DNA from: Dehalococcoidia bacterium
Lineage (GTDB): Bacteria > Chloroflexota > Dehalococcoidia > SM23-28-2 > RBG-16-64-32
Direction: 5' to 3'
DNA: 9,213 nucleotides
Assembly: GCA_030690405.1 (NCBI GenBank)
Contig: JAUYGU010000018.1
Span: 1 to 9,213 of the forward strand
Shown here: piece by piece, positions 1-5,469 of the stretch
Position numbering within the stretch: position 1 is the stretch's first letter
Layout: every line of letters begins with the position of its first letter
Translations under genes and position numbers: made by a program
The notes under the pieces: model-generated
Told to the model about the DNA's origin: nothing
What the model saw: the letters and a program-made list of their open reading frames with translations, nothing else
Databases searched by the model: none

Positions 1-172
1 GGTCCTCGTCCACCAGCGCCAGGTCGAACGGCTGCGTGTCCGGATTGAACAGCCAGCCGAAGACGGCCATAGAGAGCGCGGCCATGATTATGCTGCTGAG
101 CCAGAAGCCCGTGTCGCGACGGATGATGGTCCCCTGCGTGACGACGAGCTGGAGGAATGCGCGGACGTTCAT
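1..172 (-). CDS. ABC-2 type transporter permease, N-terminal part (cut by window edge)
   Basis: Only the first 57 residues are present; the gene runs off the left edge. The start is an ATG read leftwards from 172, two bases after the stop of the ABC ATPase gene, so the pair is almost certainly co-transcribed and translationally coupled. The visible part has a short cytoplasmic N-terminus with a basic pair (I-I-R-R-D), a hydrophobic membrane segment at about residues 23-42 (FWLSSIIMAALSMAVFGWLF), and then the start of an extracytoplasmic segment ending L-A-L-V-D-E-D. A first membrane helix followed by a strand ending in an acidic 'VDxD' turn is usual for ABC-2 membrane subunits (DrrB/YhgE-like). 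It presumably forms the channel for the ATPase encoded just upstream. Substrate cannot be told from this fragment. Confidence 0.8.
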   Translation of the reverse strand, partial: MNVRAFLQLVVTQGTIIRRDTGFWLSSIIMAALSMAVFGWLFNPDTQPFDLALVDED

Positions 173-174
173 CG

Positions 175-1182
175 CTAGTTCCTAAGCCTGCGTCCGGTCA
201 GGGAGATGAAGACGTCCTCCAGGGTCGCTGTGCGTACCTGGAGGGATTGCACGCGCTCGCCGCTGCCGTCGGTCAGGCCCATGAGGCCGGCCAGGGTCGC
301 GGACACGTCAGTGGTGAACAGGAGGTGCGCCCCGTTCTCCTTCTTGACATCGCGCACCGCCGGCAGGGCGAGCAGCCGCTCCCGCTCCACGCTGCCGGCG
401 AACGTGCACTCCACGGTGTTATCGAAGTCCAGGCCGCGGACCAGTTCGCGCGGGCTGTCCATGGCCATGATGCGGCCGCGGTCCATGATCGCCACGCGCT
501 CGCACAGCGCCTCCGCCTCCTCCATGTAGTGGGTGGTCACGATAACCGTCTTGCCCTCGCCGCTCATATCATGGATGAGGTCCCAGAAGCTGCGCCGCGC
601 CTGCGGATCGAGCCCCGTCGTCGGCTCGTCCAGGAAGACAACCTCGGGGTCGTTCACCAGCGCGGTCGCCACGGACAGCCGCTGCTTCTGCCCGCCCGAG
701 AGGTCGCGGACGAGCGAGCGGCGCTTGTCGCCAAGGCTGAAGCGCTCCAGCAGCGTCTCCAGCGAGACGCGCTTCTTGAACAGAGCGCGGAACGTCTTGA
801 GCGTCTCCTCGACGGTCAGTTCGGGCCAGAGCGCCTGCGACTGAAGCTGCACGCCGATCCGGTCCTGGACGGCCCGCCGCCGGCGGACGGCGTCCAGACC
901 CAGCAGCGTAATGCTTCCGGAATCCGGCTTACGCAGCCCCTCGATCATTTCGAGGGTAGTGGTCTTGCCGGCGCCGTTGGGGCCAAGGATGCCGAACGTT
1001 TCGCCGCGGCGCACCTGGAAGGAGATGCCGTCCACCGCCACCAGGCTTCCGTAGCGCTTGGTGAGGGCGTCGACGCCCAGGACGACATCCGCGCCCGCTG
1101 ACGCGGGCTCACCGGGGTCGCCGGCAGGCGGGTTGCGGGGCGCTACCTGCGTCGCGGGCTGTGGCGTCTCGGCGGACTGCAT
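175..1182 (-). CDS. ABC transporter ATP-binding protein, DrrA/CcmA-like
   Basis: A 335-residue nucleotide-binding subunit of an ABC-2 exporter. All nucleotide-binding motifs are intact: Walker A GPNGAGKTT (67-75), a Q-loop glutamine near 114, signature LSGGQ (161-165), Walker B with catalytic Glu VVFLDEP (181-187), D-loop GLDPQ, and H-loop His218 in TTHYMEEAEAL. The C-terminal ~85 residues form the accessory region of DrrA-type ATPases and end in the usual T-A-T-L-E-D-V-F-I-S-L-T-G motif. The first ~30 residues are Pro/Ala-rich and poorly conserved. I chose the ATG at 1182 because it lies 8 nt after the mmpL stop, with a TGAGG just upstream; the open frame extends further, but only as a shadow inside mmpL. 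It should energise the permease encoded immediately downstream; the neighbouring MMPL exporter and TetR regulator suggest drug or lipid efflux. Confidence 0.93.
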   Translation of the reverse strand: MQSAETPQPATQVAPRNPPAGDPGEPASAGADVVLGVDALTKRYGSLVAVDGISFQVRRGETFGILGPNGAGKTTTLEMIEGLRKPDSGSITLLGLDAVRRRRAVQDRIGVQLQSQALWPELTVEETLKTFRALFKKRVSLETLLERFSLGDKRRSLVRDLSGGQKQRLSVATALVNDPEVVFLDEPTTGLDPQARRSFWDLIHDMSGEGKTVIVTTHYMEEAEALCERVAIMDRGRIMAMDSPRELVRGLDFDNTVECTFAGSVERERLLALPAVRDVKKENGAHLLFTTDVSATLAGLMGLTDGSGERVQSLQVRTATLEDVFISLTGRRLRN

Positions 1183-1190
1183 GGGCTGCC

Positions 1191-3416
1191 TCAGGAGGCC
1201 TCCCCGATCCGGATCGGGGCGGCGCCGTCTTTCCGTTCCACCCGCATCTCCGGAAGCCAGCGGAGCACGGAGGGCAGGTACCAGTTGCGCGTGCCCAGGA
1301 GCTGCATCGCGGCGGGAACGAGGATGGAACGGACGATCGTGGCGTCCAGCAGCACCGCCACGGCCAGGCCGAAGCCCATCTGCTGGAACATCACGAGCTG
1401 TCCGGCGGCTATACCCCCGAAGACGCCCGCCATGATCAGGGCGGCGCCCGTGATGATGCCCGCCGTCGAGCGAAGGCCAAACGCCACCGACTCGCTGTTG
1501 TCGTTCGTCTGGTTGAACCGCTCCCGGATGCGGCTGAGAAGGAACACGTGGTAGTCCATGGAGAGGCCGAACAGGATGGAGAACGTCCACAACGGCACCC
1601 ACGCCTCTATGATGTCGACCTTCTGGAAACCGAACAGCTCGTTCCCCACGCCCTTCTGGAACACGAGAACGAGCAGCCCGTAAGCGGCCCCCACGGAGAG
1701 GAGGTTCATGATGATCGCCTTGAGAGGGACGACCAGGGAGCGGAAGACGACCGTGAGAAGCACGAAGCTCAGGCCCAGGACGAACGCCACGACGATAGGC
1801 GTGTAGCTATCAGTGACGTCCAGGTAGTCCATCTGCTTGGCTGTGGTGCCGCCGACGAACACGTCGGCGCCGGTGCCGGAGAACGCCCGCGGGATGTACC
1901 TGCCCCGGAGCCGCTCTATCGCACCCTTCGCCTCGCTGCCGGAGGGGTCGCCGGAGACGGGGACGCTGAGCAGTGCCAGGTCACCGCTGGCGTTGACCTG
2001 GACGGTGGACCTCCCGAAGGACGAGTCCTGTCCTAGCACAGACTCCAGCTGTCTGATCGACTGCTGGACCTCGGGCCCGTTCACGTCGCCGTCGATGGCG
2101 ATCTCCGCCGGCGTGACCAAGCCGAAGGAGAAGTCCTGCTCAAGGACCAGGAACCCTTCCTTCGATTTCCTGTCGTCGGGCAGCGTACTGACGCCCGCCG
2201 CACCGGTGTTGATGTCGAAGTACGGCACTGCCAGGGCGATAAGCAGCGCGGCCGTCGCCACCAGACTCACGACGGGGTGGCGCATCACCGTGCGGGTCAC
2301 GCGGTCCCAGAAGCCGCCGGGGCGGCTCCCGCTCTCATGGACGGAGCGGCGACCGGTGAAGGGCAGACGGAGGGCATCCACCTTATCGCCCAGGATGCCC
2401 AGGAGCGCCGGCAGCAGGGTCAGCGAGACGAGGACAGAGACGATGACGACGATGATCGCGCCGGCGGCGAGGCTGCGGAAGATGGTTGTGGGCACTATCA
2501 GCATGCCCAGCAGCGCCAACACCACCGTCATGCCGCTGAAGAATACCGCCCGGCTCGCCGTCGCTCCCGCCGTGGCGATAGCATCCAGCTTCTCGCGGCC
2601 CCGGCCTCGCTCCTCACGGTAGCGGGAGACGACGAACAGCGAATAGTCGATGCCAACGGCCAGCCCCATCATGGTGATGACGTTGGTGACGAAGAAGGAG
2701 AACTGGAACTCCTGTCCCAGCAGCGCCGTCAGCCCCACGGCCACCACTATGGAGAAGACGCCCAGCACCAGTGGCAGCAGCGCCGCCGTGACCGTCCCGA
2801 AGACGATCACCAGCACGATCAAGGCGATGGGGATGCCGAACGCCTCACCGGTCTGGAGGTCGCTCTCTGACACATCCTGGAAGTCCTTGTCTATGCTGGC
2901 GCCGCCGACGATCAGCACCCTGAAGCCGCCGCCGCCGTCAGCGTCGTGAACAACCTTGAGGACGTCATCGATGTTCTCATCGGCTTCATCCTCGCCGCCG
3001 GCCATGACGAACGGCAGTATCGTCGTCCGCCTGTCGGACGAAACCAGCGACTCGTCTCCGGTCTGGTAGTAGCTGGCGCCCTGCTCGATGATGCCGGGGC
3101 CGAGAGCGGCGACGTCCGCGTACAGCCCCTCCACGAACGCCTTGAACTCCGGGGCGTCCACGGTCCGGTCGGCCGAGCGAACGATCACGATCTCGTTCAC
3201 TTTCTCGGGCCCGCGCAGGCGCTGCTCAAGCAGGGTATCGGCGCGCTTGGAGTCCGGGTTGCTGGTGAAGCCGACCTCGTTGGTAAGGGCGCCGCTCAGG
3301 AGGCCGAAGATGAGAGCGATGGAGATGGCGAACACGGCGGCCCAGGCGCCGACGACCAGCCAGGGGCGGCGCGCGCTGGCGCGGGCCAGTGTCTCCGTAG
3401 ATAGGTTCAGGGCCAT
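1191..3416 (-). CDS. MMPL-family (RND superfamily) membrane exporter
   Basis: A 741-residue protein with the MMPL architecture: TM1 (about 19-41), a first large extracytoplasmic domain (42-190), TM2-6 (about 193-342), a cytoplasmic linker, TM7 (about 381-400), a second extracytoplasmic domain (401-537), and TM8-12 (about 538-708). Both halves carry the Asp-Tyr pair that forms the proton relay in MmpL3-like transporters: GIDYSLFVVSRYREE (Asp257-Tyr258) and GLSMDYHVFLLSRIRE (Asp621-Tyr622). The protein is therefore expected to be an active proton-driven exporter of lipids or hydrophobic drugs. Length is typical for actinobacterial/Chloroflexota MMPL proteins and shorter than mycobacterial MmpL3, which has a long C-terminal tail. 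The ATG at 3416 has a very strong Shine-Dalgarno. The tetR gene lies upstream and the ABC exporter 8 nt downstream on the same strand. Substrate unknown. Confidence 0.93.
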   Translation of the reverse strand: MALNLSTETLARASARRPWLVVGAWAAVFAISIALIFGLLSGALTNEVGFTSNPDSKRADTLLEQRLRGPEKVNEIVIVRSADRTVDAPEFKAFVEGLYADVAALGPGIIEQGASYYQTGDESLVSSDRRTTILPFVMAGGEDEADENIDDVLKVVHDADGGGGFRVLIVGGASIDKDFQDVSESDLQTGEAFGIPIALIVLVIVFGTVTAALLPLVLGVFSIVVAVGLTALLGQEFQFSFFVTNVITMMGLAVGIDYSLFVVSRYREERGRGREKLDAIATAGATASRAVFFSGMTVVLALLGMLIVPTTIFRSLAAGAIIVVIVSVLVSLTLLPALLGILGDKVDALRLPFTGRRSVHESGSRPGGFWDRVTRTVMRHPVVSLVATAALLIALAVPYFDINTGAAGVSTLPDDRKSKEGFLVLEQDFSFGLVTPAEIAIDGDVNGPEVQQSIRQLESVLGQDSSFGRSTVQVNASGDLALLSVPVSGDPSGSEAKGAIERLRGRYIPRAFSGTGADVFVGGTTAKQMDYLDVTDSYTPIVVAFVLGLSFVLLTVVFRSLVVPLKAIIMNLLSVGAAYGLLVLVFQKGVGNELFGFQKVDIIEAWVPLWTFSILFGLSMDYHVFLLSRIRERFNQTNDNSESVAFGLRSTAGIITGAALIMAGVFGGIAAGQLVMFQQMGFGLAVAVLLDATIVRSILVPAAMQLLGTRNWYLPSVLRWLPEMRVERKDGAAPIRIGEAS

Positions 3417-3418
3417 CG

Positions 3419-3430
3419 GATCACCTTTCT
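3419..3430 (-). promoter_or_regulatory. Strong ribosome binding site of mmpL
   Basis: Read on the minus strand this is AGAAAGGTGATC, followed by CG and the ATG. It matches both ends of the extended anti-SD complement (AGAAAGGAGGTGATC) with the central GAG missing. It fixes the mmpL start at 3416. Confidence 0.7.
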
Positions 3431-3508
3431 ATATGCAGCCGTGGGACCGCTGAGCGTCGCGTGGACGGGCGAGTAGGGACGGCGGTCTGGAATCCACGCT
3501 CAAGTCCT

Positions 3509-3554
3509 GTTTTAGCAGCGGATCAGCGGCGAAGACTGTGACGGCGGTCACAGT
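3509..3554 (-). promoter_or_regulatory. CRP/FNR-like palindrome with putative extended -10 promoter for mmpL
   Basis: A perfect inverted repeat, ACTGTGAC - 4 nt - GTCACAGT, spans 3535-3554. It contains TGTGA-N6-TCACA, the CRP/FNR-family consensus. On the minus strand an extended -10-like TGC-TAAAAC (3517-3509) follows, with no recognisable -35. If that hexamer is the -10, the palindrome centre falls at about -42, the position of a class II CRP activator site. Alternatives are a TetR operator for the adjacent repressor, or an RNA hairpin in tetR-mmpL read-through. There is no T-run after the repeat on either strand, so it does not look like an intrinsic terminator. The palindrome is certain; its role and the promoter are inferred. 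Confidence 0.5.
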
Positions 3555-3582
3555 GGGCGGCCTTTGTGAGCGGGCGCGCAAG

Positions 3583-4287
3583 TCAGTCCCCTTCCTTGCG
3601 GCGGCGGCGCCCGAACGGCGTGCCCAACGGCGGCGCCAGCGGCTCGCGAGCCGCCAGCTCGCGGACGAACTTCTCCGGCTCCACTACCACGCCTTCCGAG
3701 ACAAGGGCGCGCATGAGCTCTATGAGCCTCTCCGGCCTGAAAATGTGGGGGTCGATAAGGCTGTAATGGCGCACGCCCTCCCAGGCGCACATGAGGAGGG
3801 CGGCCAGGGAGTCCGGGTCCACCTCCGCCTTCAGCTGACCCCGCTCCTTCGCTTCGCTCAGCAGCTGGGTCACCGCCCGGTGCCAGAAGGTGAGCTCCTC
3901 ACGGAGGCCGGCGCGCAGCTCCTCGTTGCGGATGATCTCCGGGAAGATTTCGATGTTGACCCGGCTCGTCGTCTCGACCATCGGGTCGTTGAAGTACGAG
4001 AGCATCGTCTCCCCGATGACCTCCAGCGTGTTGAGGGGCCCGCCGGCCAGGGAGCGAGCCTCTTCCACGAGCGCCCTGCCCATCTCCTGGCTGCGCTCGT
4101 TGATCGCCTTCAGGATCGCCTCTTTGCTCTCAAAGTAGCGGTAGATCGCGCCGGGGCTGAGACCGCTCTCCTGGCAGATGTCCTGCATGGTGGCCTGGTG
4201 ATACCCCTTACGGGCGAAGCAGGTCCAGGCGGCGTCTAGGATCTGGCTGCGGCGGGCCTCTAGGTGGGCTTCGGTTACCTTTGGCAT
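3583..4287 (-). CDS. TetR/AcrR-family transcriptional repressor
   Basis: A 234-residue one-component regulator. The N-terminal DNA-binding domain is classic TetR: R-R-S-Q-I-L-D-A-A (12-20), F-A-R-K-G-Y (24-29), then the helix-turn-helix T-M-Q-D-I-C...G-L-S-P-G-A-I-Y-R-Y-F (33-52) followed by S-K-E-A-I-L. The rest is an all-helical ligand/dimer domain with no specific ligand signature. A very basic C-terminus (F-G-R-R-R-R-K) is unusual but short. I chose the ATG at 4287 because the TetR homology begins within a few residues of it, AGGG lies 9-12 nt upstream, and a perfect -10 hexamer (TATAAT) sits just upstream; the longer open frame back to 4365 would include that promoter. The gene leads the efflux cluster on the same strand, so it probably represses itself and the exporters and responds to an exported compound. 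Confidence 0.92.
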   Translation of the reverse strand: MPKVTEAHLEARRSQILDAAWTCFARKGYHQATMQDICQESGLSPGAIYRYFESKEAILKAINERSQEMGRALVEEARSLAGGPLNTLEVIGETMLSYFNDPMVETTSRVNIEIFPEIIRNEELRAGLREELTFWHRAVTQLLSEAKERGQLKAEVDPDSLAALLMCAWEGVRHYSLIDPHIFRPERLIELMRALVSEGVVVEPEKFVRELAAREPLAPPLGTPFGRRRRKEGD

Positions 4288-4311
4288 AGGTGGGTCCCTA
4301 CTGGGGTATGT

Positions 4312-4342
4312 ATTATAAAACGAATGCTCGCTCTCTTTTATA
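4312..4342 (-). promoter_or_regulatory. tetR promoter with overlapping inverted-repeat operator
   Basis: On the minus strand a perfect TATAAT (4317-4312) stands 24 nt before the tetR ATG. The matching -35 position has only TAAAAG. An inverted repeat TATAAAA (4314-4320) / TTTTATA (4336-4342), arms 7 bp and centres 22 bp apart (about two helical turns), covers the -10 and spacer. It is a plausible autoregulatory operator for the TetR protein. The inner 15 bp (CGAATGCTCGCTCTC) are only weakly symmetric. The -10 is seen directly; the operator role is inferred. Confidence 0.5.
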
Positions 4343-4431
4343 GCGGCCTCCGCCCGCCCTGTCAACCCTCTCGCCGCTCCTTCACGAAAAACCGCGGCCG
4401 GCTGGTCGTAACCTTTGCCAGAGGGGACGCG

Positions 4432-4482
4432 TTGACATAGATGGAGCTAGTTGATAGCTTCCCAATTGACAACCGTATATAT
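4432..4482 (+). promoter_or_regulatory. Forward promoter region for the riboswitch-VTT transcript
   Basis: A locally AT-rich segment lies between tetR and the riboswitch. Candidate -35 boxes are TTGACA at 4432-4437, TTGATA at 4451-4456 and TTGACA at 4466-4471. The best -10-like string is TATATA at 4476-4481, which pairs with TTGATA at a long 19-nt spacing and would start RNA near 4488, almost exactly at the riboswitch P1 stem. TTGACA 4432 with TAGCTT (4455-4460) at 17 nt is an alternative. The region is convincing; which boxes are used is not resolved. Confidence 0.45.
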
Positions 4483-4485
4483 GCG

Positions 4486-4649
4486 CTACGCCTAATCCCC
4501 GTTCGCAGCGGGGAGCGGGGGACCCAACCGAGGACGCCGCGTCAGGTCTGTCTCGGAGGCAGCCCCTGGGGTGAATCTCGCGAAGGCGAGTAGGCCAGCT
4601 CCTTCAGGCCGAACCCGTCAGCTAACCTCGCAGGCGTTAGAAGGAGAGG
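4486..4649 (+). promoter_or_regulatory. ydaO-yuaA: c-di-AMP riboswitch (ydaO/yuaA aptamer)
   Basis: The conserved blocks of the ydaO/yuaA aptamer occur in order: CTACGCCTAATCC, GCGGGGGACCCA, CTGGGGTGAATC, GCGAGTAGG, and CCGAACCCGTCAGCTAACCTCG followed by CAGGCG. Supporting structure: P1 pairs CTACGCCT (4486-4493) with AGGCGTTAG (4632-4640, one bulge). Local hairpins are CCCCG/CGGGG (4497-4513) and CTCGC-GAAG-GCGAG (4577-4590). A pseudoknot-type pairing CTCCTTC (4599-4605) with GAAGGAG (4640-4646) matches the 3' pairing seen in solved ydaO structures. The class binds cyclic di-AMP and usually turns genes off when the second messenger is abundant, typically genes for potassium/osmolyte transport and cell-wall remodelling. 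Here it precedes a VTT/DedA-like gene. Confidence rests on sequence and covariation-like pairing, not on a covariance-model score. Confidence 0.93.
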
Positions 4650-4669
4650 CTAGGTTCAAACCTTATTTT

Positions 4670-4700
4670 GAGGGGCGAGAGGCTAGACCTCCCGCCCCTC
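4670..4700 (+). promoter_or_regulatory. Riboswitch expression-platform hairpin (terminator-like, no U-tract)
   Basis: GAGGGGCG (4670-4677) pairs with CGCCCCTC (4693-4700) and GAGG (4679-4682) with CCTC (4688-4691), with one A/C mismatch and loop CTAGA. This gives a very GC-rich 12-bp hairpin between aptamer and gene. Its 5' arm and loop contain GAGAGGCTAG (4677-4686), an exact copy of 4644-4653 at the aptamer's 3' end. The 3' arm can therefore pair instead with upstream sequence (GAGGCTAG 4646-4653 with CTAG-A-CCTC 4683-4691, or GGAGAGG 4643-4649 with CCTCTCC 4697-4703). There is no run of T after the stem, so intrinsic termination is uncertain. Confidence 0.55.
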
Positions 4701-4742
4701 TCCGTATCCAAAGCCATGACTACGCGGGAAGGCGTCCGCACT

Positions 4743-5354
4743 ATGACTCGACGTGAAGACGAGTCCCCCCCGCCACCGGAGAGGCGTGGCTCTCTCTGGC
4801 GGCTGGAGTACACCCTCCTGATCAGCGTTGCCCTCCTGATGACGGCCTTCGCGATCGCCTTCTTCTACTTCGGCACGGATACGAGCAACCTCAAGTCCTG
4901 GGGCTACGCCGGCGTGTTCCTGATCAACGTAGTGGGCAGCGCCTCAATCCTCCTCCCTTCGCCGGCGGCGGCCAGCGTGTTCGGCGGCGGCGCCCTCCTC
5001 GACGATATCCTGGGCGTGCCCGCTTTCATCTGGGTTGGCCTCATCGCCGGCTTCGGCGAGTCCATCGGCGAGTTCACCGGCTACGCCGCCGGCTACGGCG
5101 GCCGCATCGTCTTCGAGAACCGGCCGGAGTACGAGCGCGTCCACCGCTGGATGGAGCGCCACGGCACCGTCAGCATGCTGATCCTCTCCAGCTTCCCCAA
5201 CCCGCTGTTCGATCTGGCCGGGGTGGCCGCCGGCGCTGTGAGGATGCCGATCAAGCGCTTCTTCCCGGCCGTGCTGTGCGGCAAGATAATCAAGGACACG
5301 TACCTGGCCGCTATCGGCGGGCTTGGCGCGACGATCTTCGCCCACCTCCTCTGA
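4743..5354 (+). CDS. VTT/DedA-like (SNARE-associated Golgi type) integral membrane protein
   Basis: From the chosen ATG the protein has 203 residues: a charged, Pro-rich cytoplasmic N-terminus (1-20), a membrane helix (about 24-43), a re-entrant/hydrophobic stretch with I-L-L-P-S-P (69-74) and a Gly-rich loop, the VTT-type motif G-E-S-I-G-E-F-T-G-Y-A-A-G-Y (105-118), an amphipathic linker, then S-S-F-P-N-P-L-F-D-L-A-G (149-160) and a C-terminal helix (about 173-198). DedA/VTT proteins move lipids across membranes; some members recycle undecaprenyl phosphate. Which lipid this one handles is unknown. Start choice: ATG 4743 has GGGAAGG 10 nt upstream; an ATG at 4716 lacks a Shine-Dalgarno; a TTG at 4668 would overlap the leader hairpin. 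The gene is single, between the riboswitch and the next promoter, and is the likely riboswitch target. Confidence 0.85.
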   Translation: MTRREDESPPPPERRGSLWRLEYTLLISVALLMTAFAIAFFYFGTDTSNLKSWGYAGVFLINVVGSASILLPSPAAASVFGGGALLDDILGVPAFIWVGLIAGFGESIGEFTGYAAGYGGRIVFENRPEYERVHRWMERHGTVSMLILSSFPNPLFDLAGVAAGAVRMPIKRFFPAVLCGKIIKDTYLAAIGGLGATIFAHLL

Positions 5355-5369
5355 GCCAAAATGCTAACT

Positions 5370-5398
5370 TTGACAGCCTATTGGGGCCGCTGTATACT
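5370..5398 (+). promoter_or_regulatory. Sigma70-type promoter of the yacL-ispD-ispF operon
   Basis: TTGACA (5370-5375), a 17-nt spacer and TATACT (5393-5398) match the housekeeping consensus at 11 of 12 positions with ideal spacing. It starts 15 nt after the VTT gene's stop, so the right-hand genes have their own promoter. Predicted RNA start is near 5405. Confidence 0.85.
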
Positions 5399-5404
5399 CC
5401 AGCC

Positions 5405-5454
5405 GGGTCAAGCCGCCTTTCCGGCCTGACCCTGACAATACGCCCGCAAGGGCG
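5405..5454 (+). promoter_or_regulatory. Structured 5' leader of yacL (two hairpins)
   Basis: Hairpin 1: GGGTCA (5405-5410) pairs with TGACCC (5427-5432), then GCCG (5412-5415) with CGGC (5422-5425), one mismatch, loop CCTTTC; it begins at the predicted RNA start. Hairpin 2: CGCCC-GCAA-GGGCG (5441-5454), a GNRA-type tetraloop. A G-rich stretch and the start codon follow about 15 nt later. It does not match a riboswitch or T-box class I recognise. Roles could be mRNA 5'-end protection, autoregulation or protein binding; no T-run supports a terminator. Confidence 0.5.
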
Positions 5455-5469
5455 CTCTCTTGGGGTGGG

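Noticed and set aside
157..1101. Long forward open frame (314 codons) opposite the ABC ATPase gene
   Set aside because: It is an antisense shadow of a high-GC gene; composition is Arg/Ala/His-rich with no domain, and the minus strand encodes a full ABC ATPase.
1183..1602. N-terminal extension of the ABC ATPase to 1602
   Set aside because: It overlaps the conserved C-terminus of mmpL in another frame and has no recognisable domain; the ATG at 1182 gives a normal start.
3535..3554. Intrinsic terminator of tetR at the perfect palindrome
   Set aside because: The stem is good but no T-run follows on either strand, and the sequence fits a protein-binding site better.
4288..4365. N-terminal extension of the TetR protein to 4365
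   Set aside because: It would place the perfect TATAAT and the inverted repeat within the coding sequence; the TetR domain starts at 4287.
4668..4742. TTG start at 4668 for the VTT gene
   Set aside because: The codon lies at the base of the strong leader hairpin, 18 nt from the nearest SD-like sequence, which is itself part of the riboswitch.
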